This document shows positions 24,817 to 33,031 of a stretch of 64,000 nucleotides of DNA, piece by piece. Every line of letters begins with the position of its first letter. Positions within the stretch are counted from its first letter, which is position 1. A program made the translations under genes and the position numbers. The notes beneath the pieces were generated by a model. That model was not told the DNA's origin. It did no database searches and worked only from the letters and a program-made list of their open reading frames with translations. Source of the DNA: Bacteroidales bacterium (GTDB taxonomy: Bacteria > Bacteroidota > Bacteroidia > Bacteroidales > F082); assembly GCA_028277395.1 (NCBI GenBank), contig JANQGJ010000085.1:93867-157866 (forward strand). Reading direction: 5' to 3'.

Positions 24817-25764
24817 TTATTTAATTATAACCTTAACTGACAGTGGTAATATTGTAAATAATAAAGGTGAATTTCCCAGAGACTCCCCATCTGTTTCCAG
24901 AAACACGGATTTTTTTGGTCTGGCAGTTACCTTAAACTGCTTACCTGTAAAAGTTTCCACCTCTTTTATTTTTATAAATGATCCGTCATATAAATTCTTT
25001 ATATTTCTGATAACTTTCATTCTTGACACATTACGTATAACAGTTACGTCAAACAAACCGTCGTTTGATATTGCATTTGGTAACTGTTTCATACCTCCTC
25101 CATTGTAACTGCATATTCCAATACTCATACTAAAGATCCTGCCTGAAAATATTCTGTGGCCGGCATTTTCAATGTCAACATAATTATATTTATACTGAAA
25201 TAAACCTGCAATAAGATTAAGAAGGTAGGAAAGTGTTCCTCCCGCCCCTTTTTGTTTGGCTATGTTAGTTTTTTTAGCCACAAGCGCATCGAAACCCATT
25301 CCGGCAATGTTCATGAAATAATGTGTTTTTTTCTCATTATGATGCAAATAAGATACTTTACCCACATCCTGAAGAAATGTTTTGTTCTTCTTAATTACCT
25401 TTATTTGTTCATGATAATCAGAGGGCATACCGTACATCCTGCCCCAGTCGTTTCCTGTACCAACGGATATTACTCCAATTAATATCTCTGTAGGCGCTTT
25501 CAAATTTTGTTTAAATACACCGTTTAGCACCTCATTTAAAGTACCATCACCTCCAACAACAATGATTTTAGTATAATCATGATCCTGAATTGCAGCAATG
25601 CTTAATTCAGTTGCATGGTATTGGTATTCGGTAAATATACATTCTATATTAAATCCTTCTTTCTCTAAAAGTCTTCGGATCTTTGGCCAGTCTTCCTGAG
25701 TTTTTTTACTTCCTGCATGAGGATTTATTATAACGTACCAGCAGTTATTATTATCTTCTGTCAA
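24817..25764 (-). CDS. Diacylglycerol/lipid kinase family protein (YegS-like)
   Basis: A 315-residue protein of the DAGK catalytic family. The N-terminal VIINPHAGSKK is followed by the ATP-binding GGDGTLNEVLNG and by GTGNDWGRMYGMP. The C-terminal SIGICSYNGGGMKQLPNAISNDGLFDVTVIR and FLETDGESLGNSPL complete the two-domain fold. Members phosphorylate diacylglycerol, ceramide or related lipids, or bind NAD-like ligands, at the cytoplasmic membrane face. The exact substrate cannot be told. It converges on the histidine kinase gene with a 34-bp gap and has its own promoter at 25805-25812. Confidence 0.87.
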   Translation of the reverse strand: MTEDNNNCWYVIINPHAGSKKTQEDWPKIRRLLEKEGFNIECIFTEYQYHATELSIAAIQDHDYTKIIVVGGDGTLNEVLNGVFKQNLKAPTEILIGVISVGTGNDWGRMYGMPSDYHEQIKVIKKNKTFLQDVGKVSYLHHNEKKTHYFMNIAGMGFDALVAKKTNIAKQKGAGGTLSYLLNLIAGLFQYKYNYVDIENAGHRIFSGRIFSMSIGICSYNGGGMKQLPNAISNDGLFDVTVIRNVSRMKVIRNIKNLYDGSFIKIKEVETFTGKQFKVTARPKKSVFLETDGESLGNSPLLFTILPLSVKVIIK

Positions 25765-25804
25765 TATATAGTGGCTTTGAATGAGGAATTCAACATTAAA
25801 GGTT

Positions 25805-25812
25805 CAAATTTA
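25805..25812 (-). promoter_or_regulatory. -7 box for the lipid kinase gene
   Basis: CAAATTTA is TAAATTTG on the minus strand, 40 bp before the ATG at 25764 and just after the end of the upstream glycosyltransferase gene. Confidence 0.55.
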
Positions 25813-25819
25813 CAATAAT

Positions 25820-26704
25820 TTATACCGACTTTAAAATTCTCTTGAGTGCATTTCTGAATTTCGAAATAAAATCCAATTCGATATTTTCAGGATATGGACC
25901 ACTATACTCACTCCCCAACCGTAATATTTTTGAATAATATGTTCTGGAGGTCATACCCCATTTATGAAGAAATGTATTACTACCCTTGTTTTTTCTTACT
26001 CTGCCTGTTGATTTTTCTCCAAAATGATAAACTCTGCTACTACCTACTCCGTACATTATCCGAACACCCGCCTTCCATAGTTTCATTGAAAAATCCGGAT
26101 CGGAGTACATTCCCGGAGAAAATTCAACACTAAAACCACCAATCAGATCCCATATTCGTTTATGAACCACGTTTGGAGGCCATGAACTACCTCTCCAGTT
26201 TTTAATATCAGGTGAACTGAACTTATCAAGAAGCTCCTTTTCATTAAAACTTTCAATAGTATCTCCAAAGTTCTTAATTATAGCAACATAATTCGGGTTA
26301 GTTGTTTTCCTTGGTTCAATTAATGTTGATGAAAGAAAAAATTTGTCAGAATTAAGGTTTTTTATTTCATCAAACAGTTCTTTATCCCAACCAGGACAAA
26401 CATACATATCGTCGTTCATATAAACTATGTAATCTGCTGTAACAAACGAACGACATGCATTTACAGCATAACAAACTCCTAAATTAGACTTTGAGTGAAT
26501 ATAATCTATATCGGTTTGTTTTTCCAACCAGTCCAATGTCCCGTCTTTCCCTTCATTTACAGCTATTATTATCTGGTTATCGTATTGCGAGTTTTTACGT
26601 AAACTTTTAATGCACAACTTCAGATATTCCAGATTGTTCCATGAAGGAATTAATATGGAAAAAACACCATTTTTATTTGATCGTATGTTATTTGATATTT
26701 CCAC
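25820..26704 (-). CDS. Family 2 glycosyltransferase
   Basis: A 294-residue GT-A fold enzyme. SILIPSWNNLEYLKLCIKSLRK is the nucleotide-binding first strand. The metal-binding DxD-like motif is YMNDDMYV at ~residue 115. An acceptor-domain segment EFSPGMYSDPDFSMKLWKAGVRIMYG contains the expected acidic base region. The start codon is GTG; no ATG precedes the conserved first strand. It lies 46 bp after another glycosyltransferase gene on the same strand and was probably cotranscribed with it. No membrane helix is seen. The donor and acceptor are unknown; lipopolysaccharide or surface glycan synthesis is likely from its partner. Confidence 0.85.
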   Translation of the reverse strand: MEISNNIRSNKNGVFSILIPSWNNLEYLKLCIKSLRKNSQYDNQIIIAVNEGKDGTLDWLEKQTDIDYIHSKSNLGVCYAVNACRSFVTADYIVYMNDDMYVCPGWDKELFDEIKNLNSDKFFLSSTLIEPRKTTNPNYVAIIKNFGDTIESFNEKELLDKFSSPDIKNWRGSSWPPNVVHKRIWDLIGGFSVEFSPGMYSDPDFSMKLWKAGVRIMYGVGSSRVYHFGEKSTGRVRKNKGSNTFLHKWGMTSRTYYSKILRLGSEYSGPYPENIELDFISKFRNALKRILKSV

Positions 26705-26750
26705 TGACAGGTGAATTTGTTATATTCGTATTAATAATACAATTTCAGGT

Positions 26751-27512
26751 TTATCTTTTACTTTCTTTAATTTTATTTCTTAATTTCCTGTATTTCAAAT
26801 ATGTTGCTCCAGCTGAGATATAACAGATCCTAAATCCGGCTCTTCCATCCATAAAACCAAGTAAAAATAAATAGTCGCGGATAAACTTAACTACCGGGCT
26901 TAACCACAGTTTCACCAATGATGATCTCTTACCATTATCAAAATAAGCCTGTGCTGCTATATCGGTAAATCTTTCAACCTGTTTGTGATGATCATTAATT
27001 GTATAGTAAGAATAATGCAACAGATCACCAGATAGGTGCGTTACAGGTTCCTTTTTTTTAAAAAAGAACTCATCATGTGGATTTATTCCTCCCCAACTTC
27101 CAAGGTTTTTATTAAAAATCCGGAGCTTTGTATCAGGATACCAGCCACAATGTTTTATCCATGTTCCACAATAGTTTGTAAGCCGGTTCATTTTGTAACC
27201 GGATGCTTCAAACCCGGATTTTATATTAAGAATGCTGTCTTGTAATTCTGATGAAAGTGCTTCATCAGCGTCAAGTGACAATACGTAATCATTGTTTGCA
27301 AATTGCAGGGCAAAGGTTTTTTGTTCAATGTAGCCCAGAAATTCCTGTTTTATGAATGTTACATCATATTTTTTACAAATCTCTTCTGTCATGTCAGTTG
27401 AATATGAATCAACAACAATAATTTCATCTGCAACACCTGTAACCGAGTCAAGACACCTCGCAATATTCAGCTCCTCATTAAATGTGATTATTACAACAGA
27501 CAGTTTTTCCAT
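26751..27512 (-). CDS. Family 2 glycosyltransferase, WaaE/KdtX-like (LPS core)
   Basis: A ~253-residue protein starting MEKLSVVIITFNEELNIARCLDSV, with EIIVVDSYSTDMTEEI and the DxD motif SLDADEAL. It continues with KMNRLTNYCGTWIKHCGWYPDTKLRIFNK and a C-terminal amphipathic region (KFIRDYLFLLGFMDGRAGF). This pattern matches the KdtX/WaaE family that adds the first hexose to the LPS inner core. The ATG at 27512 is preferred over the in-frame TTG at 27518, because the -7 box at 27529-27536 would start transcription near 27522. It heads a two-gene unit with the next glycosyltransferase. Confidence 0.87.
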   Translation of the reverse strand: MEKLSVVIITFNEELNIARCLDSVTGVADEIIVVDSYSTDMTEEICKKYDVTFIKQEFLGYIEQKTFALQFANNDYVLSLDADEALSSELQDSILNIKSGFEASGYKMNRLTNYCGTWIKHCGWYPDTKLRIFNKNLGSWGGINPHDEFFFKKKEPVTHLSGDLLHYSYYTINDHHKQVERFTDIAAQAYFDNGKRSSLVKLWLSPVVKFIRDYLFLLGFMDGRAGFRICYISAGATYLKYRKLRNKIKESKR

Positions 27513-27528
27513 AGACAATTGAATGAGC

Positions 27529-27536
27529 CAAAGATA
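27529..27536 (-). promoter_or_regulatory. -7 box for the glycosyltransferase pair
   Basis: CAAAGATA is TATCTTTG on the minus strand, matching TAnnTTTG. It lies 17 bp before the ATG at 27512. Confidence 0.55.
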
Positions 27537-27647
27537 TGGGTTTTTTAAAAGTAATTAATCGGTAATCTTTACACAATTACTAAGTAGTATCTGATACATT
27601 AATTGTCTGTATAACGAGCAATTGGGTTTATTGTTATTAACTTTCCC

Positions 27648-27655
27648 TATTTTTG
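27648..27655 (+). promoter_or_regulatory. -7 box for the TerC-family gene
   Basis: TATTTTTG matches TAnnTTTG, with a TTG at 27631-27633 as a possible -33 element. A transcript starting near 27661 rules out the in-frame TTG at 27653 as the start and supports the ATG at 27677. Confidence 0.6.
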
Positions 27656-27676
27656 CCAATCCTTAACCAGGCTATT

Positions 27677-28735
27677 ATGCATATTCATGAGATATTAATA
27701 TTTGCCGGATTTCTATTGTTTATCATAACAATGTTGTTTATTGATATTGGTATATTTAACAAGGAAGCAAAAGAAGTAAGTTTTAAAAATGCATTATACT
27801 GGACCACAGGATGGGTATCGTTATCATTAATATTTTGGGGTGTTATTTATTTCTATGGCGATCATATTCATTCTATTAATAACATAACTCAACTAAAGGA
27901 AATTATTGCCAGATATAATCATCCTATAGACGTTTCTTCAAATGATTATGAATACCTTCTTGGAAAATACCGTCAGAATCTCGGTCTTGAATACATAACA
28001 GGGTACCTTATTGAATATGCTTTAAGTATTGATAATATTTTTGTTATCCTGATGATATTTTATTCATTTGGGTTACAAAAGAAGTATTATCACAAAGTTT
28101 TATTTTGGGGAATACTGGGTGCTATAGTTATGAGATTTTTTTTCATTTTCGTAAGTTCTGCACTAATCCAGCAATTTTCGTGGATACTCTATGGTTTTGG
28201 AATATTACTTGTATTTACTGGTGTTAAAATGTTCATCGACAGAAATAAAAACGAAGAAATAAATACCGGGGATCATAAAATTGTAATACTTGCATCAAAA
28301 TTATTCAGAGTTGATAAAGAATATCAGGGGCCAAACTTTTTCATCAGAAAAGGAGGGAAGTTTTATATTACATCTTTATTTGTTATTCTTCTGGTTATTG
28401 AATTTACCGATGTTATATTTGCTGTTGATTCAGTTCCTGCAATTTTCTCCATAACCCAGGATCCATATATCGTTTACTTTTCCAATATTTTCGCAATTAT
28501 TGGTTTGAGATCACTGTTTTTCCTGATCCAGAATATTGTTGAAAAGTTCAGCTATTTAAAAATAGGGCTATCTGTTTTACTTGTTTTTATAGGACTAAAG
28601 ATGCTGATCCATGATTTTTACCAAATATCTACAATGTACTCATTAATTATTGTACTTAGTATATTGTCAGTAAGTATAGTATTGTCATTAATTTTTCCCA
28701 AATCAACTATTTCACCTGATAGTTTTAAGAATTAG
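27677..28735 (+). CDS. TerC family integral membrane protein
   Basis: A 352-residue polytopic protein with about eight to nine membrane helices. Hallmarks are FIITMLFIDIGIFNK near the N-terminus, EYALSIDNIFVILMIF, and VIEFTDVIFAVDSVPAIFSITQDPYIVYFSNIFAIIGLRSLFFLI. The conserved acidic residues inside helices (D in SIDN and EFTDV..AVDS) are thought to bind metal. TerC/Alx proteins export manganese or help protein metallation. The charged loop after helix 2 (NNITQLKEIIARYNHPID) is longer than in the E. coli homologue. The gene stands alone; upstream is the divergent glycosyltransferase pair. Which metal it moves cannot be told. Confidence 0.9.
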   Translation: MHIHEILIFAGFLLFIITMLFIDIGIFNKEAKEVSFKNALYWTTGWVSLSLIFWGVIYFYGDHIHSINNITQLKEIIARYNHPIDVSSNDYEYLLGKYRQNLGLEYITGYLIEYALSIDNIFVILMIFYSFGLQKKYYHKVLFWGILGAIVMRFFFIFVSSALIQQFSWILYGFGILLVFTGVKMFIDRNKNEEINTGDHKIVILASKLFRVDKEYQGPNFFIRKGGKFYITSLFVILLVIEFTDVIFAVDSVPAIFSITQDPYIVYFSNIFAIIGLRSLFFLIQNIVEKFSYLKIGLSVLLVFIGLKMLIHDFYQISTMYSLIIVLSILSVSIVLSLIFPKSTISPDSFKN

Positions 28736-29017
28736 TTCTCGTTAATCCTTCCATCTCCTGATATTCTTTTTTGGTTCAAATAATTAACTGTTTATTAATT
28801 TTTTCACTGTTGTCAGGTACTATTTATGGTTAATTTTAACGAAATCGTTTGCTATGAGTATTCTAACACAAAAGATATTTGATTGACAGTGATATAAATT
28901 TGTGGGAGCTCACTAACATCATTAAACACATGTGTATATTTGCAATACTCATTTCAGATCTCATTTATAAAAAGCAAATAGATATGACACAATGAGTTGA
29001 TTATTAAAACAATAAAT
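28736..29017. other. Intergenic region upstream of phosphofructokinase
   Basis: This stretch holds the pfk -7 box TATATTTG at 28935-28942, giving an expected leader of about 70 nt. I see no gene, clear terminator or riboswitch-like fold in it. Confidence 0.5.
28935..28942 (+). promoter_or_regulatory. -7 box for phosphofructokinase gene
   Basis: TATATTTG matches TAnnTTTG. The transcript would start near 28948 and run about 70 nt to the ATG at 29018. Confidence 0.55.
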
Positions 29018-30112
29018 ATGAAGCGTTTACTTATTGCGACCGGAGGTGGTGATTGTCCGGGATTAAATGCAGTTATAAGGGCCGTTGTGCACCGTGCATC
29101 ACAAGAAAAAGACTGGGAAATATTGGGAAGCATACAGGCATTTAATGGTGTATTATGGACACCAATGGAGATAGTTGAACTTGATAATAAATCTGTTGCC
29201 GGAATACATTTTCAGGGAGGTACAATTCTGGAGACTACAAATAAAGGCGGTCCTTTTGCATGGCCGGTTAAAAATAATCAGGGAATCTGGTCAACAGTTG
29301 ACAGGTCGGATGAAATGATTGAAAGATTGCGTAATATAAATATTGATGCTGTTATTAATATTGGAGGTGATGGTTCTCAAAGTATTTCGCAACGACTTTT
29401 TGAAAAAGGACTTAATGTAATAGGTGTACCTAAAACCATTGATAATGACCTTAGCAGTACAGATTCAACTTTCGGATTTCAAACTGCAGTCCAGATTGCC
29501 ACTGAGGCTGTCGACAAACTTGTTACCACAGCTGCCAGCCATAACAGGGTTTTTGTTCTGGAAGTTATGGGACGAAATGCAGGCTGGATTGCCCTGAATG
29601 CTGCAATTGCAGGTGGTGCTGAAGTTTGCCTGATTCCAGAAATTCCATATGATGTAAATAAAGTTAAGGATGCTCTTGAAACCAGGTTTCATAAAAACCG
29701 GGGATTTGCAGTAGTTGTTGTTGCTGAAGGTGCTTACCCTGTTGACGGGAATGTTGTTTTTAAGGAAAACGATGAAGTCGGTTATGAGAATATTAAACTT
29801 GGTGGTGTTTCACGACAGCTTATTAAACAGTTGACAAAAGCCGGATTTGAACATGATATGAGAGAAACTATTCTTGGACATCTTCAGCGTGGTGGGGTTC
29901 CAATTGCTTATGACCGTGTTCTTTCGTCACAAATGGGTGTAAAAGCTATGGAAATGGCAATTGAAGGTGACTTTGGAAAAATGGTAGCATATCGCCACCC
30001 TGACTTCATTGCTGTAGACTTAAAAGATGCAATTGCACTTCCAAATCTTGTTACGAAGGATAATGCACTAATAAGTACTGCAAAAGGTTTGGGAATATGT
30101 ATGGGTTATTAA
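29018..30112 (+). CDS. pfkA: 6-phosphofructokinase, probably ATP-dependent group III type
   Basis: A 364-residue cytoplasmic glycolytic enzyme. It starts MKRLLIATGGGDCPGLNAVIRAVV; the in-frame TTG 21 bp earlier adds no conserved sequence. The phosphate-donor site reads GGDGSQS: Gly after GGD is the ATP-type residue, where PPi enzymes have Asp. The catalytic loop reads PKTIDND with Lys before TIDND, usual in PPi enzymes but also found in ATP-using group III enzymes. MGRNAGWIALNAAIAGGAEVCLIPEIPYD and GHLQRGGVP follow. I infer ATP use with moderate confidence. The stop is 4 bp from the convergent FG-GAP gene. Confidence 0.88.
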   Translation: MKRLLIATGGGDCPGLNAVIRAVVHRASQEKDWEILGSIQAFNGVLWTPMEIVELDNKSVAGIHFQGGTILETTNKGGPFAWPVKNNQGIWSTVDRSDEMIERLRNINIDAVINIGGDGSQSISQRLFEKGLNVIGVPKTIDNDLSSTDSTFGFQTAVQIATEAVDKLVTTAASHNRVFVLEVMGRNAGWIALNAAIAGGAEVCLIPEIPYDVNKVKDALETRFHKNRGFAVVVVAEGAYPVDGNVVFKENDEVGYENIKLGGVSRQLIKQLTKAGFEHDMRETILGHLQRGGVPIAYDRVLSSQMGVKAMEMAIEGDFGKMVAYRHPDFIAVDLKDAIALPNLVTKDNALISTAKGLGICMGY

Positions 30113-30116
30113 TACC

Positions 30117-31619
30117 CTACCAGTTTATTTCGTGTATTATGAAATTTGTAGATTTATACGATTCAATAACCTGATTTCGTGATATTTCGGCTTCTGCTTT
30201 AGTTTCAAAACCATTGGAAGTACGATACCCTCTGTCGGTATCACCCCAGTTTGGTACCTGTTTTACCAATAAATCATTGAACCTGTAGTTTAGGTTATAT
30301 CGTTTCGTCTGTAGATGTACATTGCTAACATACATATGATATGCGTTATTATCGCCTCCTTCAGGATCACAATAGCATGACGAAAATACATAGTAATAGA
30401 AAGGACCAACCTTTGTGTCAGGCATAGGTGCATTTATAAATATGTTATTTCCTATTTCTATTTCAGGTGGATCAGTTGAATTTATATAAATATCACCAAT
30501 AAAATCATAGCATATGGTCAACCCTGACAACAGGATATCCAAATCTCCATCTTTATCATAATCGCCCCAAAGTGCATTTCCTTCAGCAACACCGGGTAAT
30601 CCTGCAATTATATTTTCAAAGTTAAAATCTCCTTTATTTTCATAAACAATGGTATAGGGCCTTTCGAGTGACTCGCCGGTCATTAATATGTCCAGATCTC
30701 CATCTTTGTCGTAATCTCCCAGATCGATGGTACAGCCGCGTAATGGTCGTATTGTAACTGCTTCTTCACTGAAAAAAGACCCTCCATTATTTCTGTAGAT
30801 CATACATACCGGATATCCATCAGCGTCCTCACCACTGATTATAAAGTCTGCATATTTATCGTTGTCAAGATCACCCCATGCCCCGGCACTATTTTGTAAG
30901 GGTATATATTGTTGGACCACCCTGCTGTATCTTCCATTTGTGTTTTTATAAACAGCTGTTACAGGTCTTGATCCTCCGTTTCCTGTGATTAATATATCCA
31001 GATCATTATCGTTATCATAATCACCCCAGGTGGCATTACCATTATAAATACCGGGTAAACCAGGGTCAGTTTGGCTAAACAACCCATTGTCGTTACGATA
31101 AATTATTGTTGATAACTGATTATTAAACTGTTTCCCGGTCGCCAGAATGTCAAGATCTTCGTCATTATCATAGTCGCCCCATTCAACAGAGCCATCAGTA
31201 ACCGGTACAAATATTTCTTTTATTACCGTGAACCTGTTTCGTCCGTCGTTTCTGTACAACCTCATTAGTAATTGGTTACCATCAGTTAAACCTGTAACAA
31301 TTATGTCCTCATCACCATCTCTGTCGTAATCACCAACTGCAGCATCACCACGGTACAAAGCAGGTAAATTGTTTGACACTTTTTTAAACCTGTTTTGGGA
31401 ATAGTAAGTATTAGTTTGAGAAACAACAATATGATTATCATTGTTATAGTACTCCCCGGCAAGATAAGCATCCAGATTATTACCTTCTCCATAGTCAATC
31501 CAGGATGCAACGGGCATCATTACTCCGGCAAAGTCAGTCTGAGCTCTTTCAAAAAGCTGAGCCCAAACAAATATCTGACTTAAAAACAGGAATAACAATA
31601 AAATATACTTCTTCCTCAT
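30117..31619 (-). CDS. Secreted FG-GAP/VCBS repeat protein
   Basis: The 500-residue protein has a signal peptide (KKYILLLFLFLSQIFVWAQ). Residues ~60-380 are seven or more ~50-residue repeats with calcium-binding cores such as GDYDRDGDEDIIVTG, GDYDNDNDLDILITG and GDYDKDGDLDILMTG, which form an integrin-like beta-propeller. The C-terminal ~100 residues (MYVSNVHLQTKRYNLNYRFNDLLVKQVPNWGDTDRGYRTSNGFETKAEAEISRN) form a separate module I cannot name; its end resembles a SPOR-like beta-alpha-beta unit. There is no T9SS tail. The function is probably extracellular or periplasmic binding. It is a single gene on the minus strand. Confidence 0.82.
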   Translation of the reverse strand: MRKKYILLLFLFLSQIFVWAQLFERAQTDFAGVMMPVASWIDYGEGNNLDAYLAGEYYNNDNHIVVSQTNTYYSQNRFKKVSNNLPALYRGDAAVGDYDRDGDEDIIVTGLTDGNQLLMRLYRNDGRNRFTVIKEIFVPVTDGSVEWGDYDNDEDLDILATGKQFNNQLSTIIYRNDNGLFSQTDPGLPGIYNGNATWGDYDNDNDLDILITGNGGSRPVTAVYKNTNGRYSRVVQQYIPLQNSAGAWGDLDNDKYADFIISGEDADGYPVCMIYRNNGGSFFSEEAVTIRPLRGCTIDLGDYDKDGDLDILMTGESLERPYTIVYENKGDFNFENIIAGLPGVAEGNALWGDYDKDGDLDILLSGLTICYDFIGDIYINSTDPPEIEIGNNIFINAPMPDTKVGPFYYYVFSSCYCDPEGGDNNAYHMYVSNVHLQTKRYNLNYRFNDLLVKQVPNWGDTDRGYRTSNGFETKAEAEISRNQVIESYKSTNFIIHEINW

Positions 31620-31756
31620 AAGCGATTACCATTTATAATGCCTAAAAATAATAACAATTTGCTTACTGACACAAACATTTTTGTCAACAAACATATTCAT
31701 ACATTGTTAAACGACCATTTCATTAATGCGGTTTTACTGAAAATTATTTTCTGAAA

Positions 31757-33022
31757 CTAATTTAGTATTTTGTAGCCCATGAAGATATAAAACCGATTTA
31801 AATTTGATGAAAGTCCGGTGGTTGAAGTAACTCCATTTCCAATTTCATACCTTGCTTCGGCAGAAAAACGTTTGTATTTTATTCCAAATCCTACAATAAA
31901 CCCGAAGTTATAGTTTCTAAAATCCGGAATAGCTTTACCTTCATAGATATGAATGTCTTCTGAATCAGTTGTAACCTGTTTCATTTTATTAGTTGTTGAA
32001 AGAGTAAAGCCATTGGATAAGCCAAAGTTGAAAAATAATGACACATCCAGTAATGGTATTTTACTCCTAAGCATATTGTTTATTTTCAGATAAGATGCTC
32101 CAATATCGGTATGAGTTACAGCAGAGCTTTGTTCATTATCATTATAACTATGGGTGCTTGCAGAATGAAACGACGTAAAAATTACCTCATTGTTTATTGA
32201 CCAGCGACCGAGAATTTCAGGCAGAAAAACGTCAACTGCAACACCTCCTGAAAAATCAGCCGACCATGGAAAATTACTTTCTGTAAGGTATGAATAGCCG
32301 TTTCCACCAAATCCTGTTTTTGTAAAAGATACACCTGCAATTGCATAAAGCTCAATGTGCTTATATTCTTTCGGTTTATATAATTCAACAGATGAATTTA
32401 TACAATTATAATAATGCTGAAACGCCTTAACAAGACTTTCCATATCATATGATGTATTGGAAAGAACAAGATTCATTGAACTACATCCTGTCAGATATAA
32501 AATCAACTGCCCGATATAGTTATTATTTGTAAGTCGTTGATTCTTTTTACGTCCTTTTACTGTGATGTTCGAATGAATCAACCACTCATATCCAAATTCA
32601 TTTTTTATAAAAAACATTTCAGGACTAATGGAATCTTTGTAATACAGGAGTTCCTTGTCTCCACTTACTATCAGCCGAAGGAATACAGTATCTATCAGAT
32701 AATCATTATACAAAGAATCTCTTAAGTCACCGAACTGATAAGAACGATAATTCAGTTTAACTGCAGCGCTTTTATAAACATCATATGCTGTTCCAAACTC
32801 CAATAATGCGGATGGTGAATATACTGTTACTGAATTTGCTCCGGTTTCTCTGAATAATACTTCACCAGGTGTACTTTTCGAAGTTATTATTTCTACAGTT
32901 CCCCGGATAGTATCCTTATTTCGTGTAATAATATATCCTGATTCAAATGGATTACCGGAACATGCAATGTTTATTTCTATCACCAGAAATATGACCGTTA
33001 AGATTGAAAAACTTACCCTCAT
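31757..33022 (-). CDS. Outer-membrane beta-barrel protein (PorT-like)
   Basis: The 421-residue protein has an export signal; Cys21 in EINIACSGNP could also act as a lipobox. The N-terminal ~190 residues (GYIITRNKDTIRGTVEIITSK..) form a small beta domain common in Bacteroidota surface proteins. The C-terminal ~200 residues alternate hydrophobic strands with turns (HIELYAIAGVSFTK, WSADFSGGVAVDVFLP, NYNFGFIVGFGIKYK, FSAEARYEIGNGV) and end NRFYIFMGYKILN. That is the pattern of an 8-stranded PorT-like outer-membrane barrel. It is the last gene of a three-gene unit, 9 bp after the dipeptidyl peptidase gene. No specific function is suggested. Confidence 0.72.
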   Translation of the reverse strand: MRVSFSILTVIFLVIEINIACSGNPFESGYIITRNKDTIRGTVEIITSKSTPGEVLFRETGANSVTVYSPSALLEFGTAYDVYKSAAVKLNYRSYQFGDLRDSLYNDYLIDTVFLRLIVSGDKELLYYKDSISPEMFFIKNEFGYEWLIHSNITVKGRKKNQRLTNNNYIGQLILYLTGCSSMNLVLSNTSYDMESLVKAFQHYYNCINSSVELYKPKEYKHIELYAIAGVSFTKTGFGGNGYSYLTESNFPWSADFSGGVAVDVFLPEILGRWSINNEVIFTSFHSASTHSYNDNEQSSAVTHTDIGASYLKINNMLRSKIPLLDVSLFFNFGLSNGFTLSTTNKMKQVTTDSEDIHIYEGKAIPDFRNYNFGFIVGFGIKYKRFSAEARYEIGNGVTSTTGLSSNLNRFYIFMGYKILN

Positions 33023-33031
33023 GGTAACTGT

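Noticed and set aside
27653..27676. TTG at 27653 as start of the TerC-family gene.
   Set aside because: It lies inside the -7 box, upstream of the expected transcript start; the ATG at 27677 precedes the first conserved helix.
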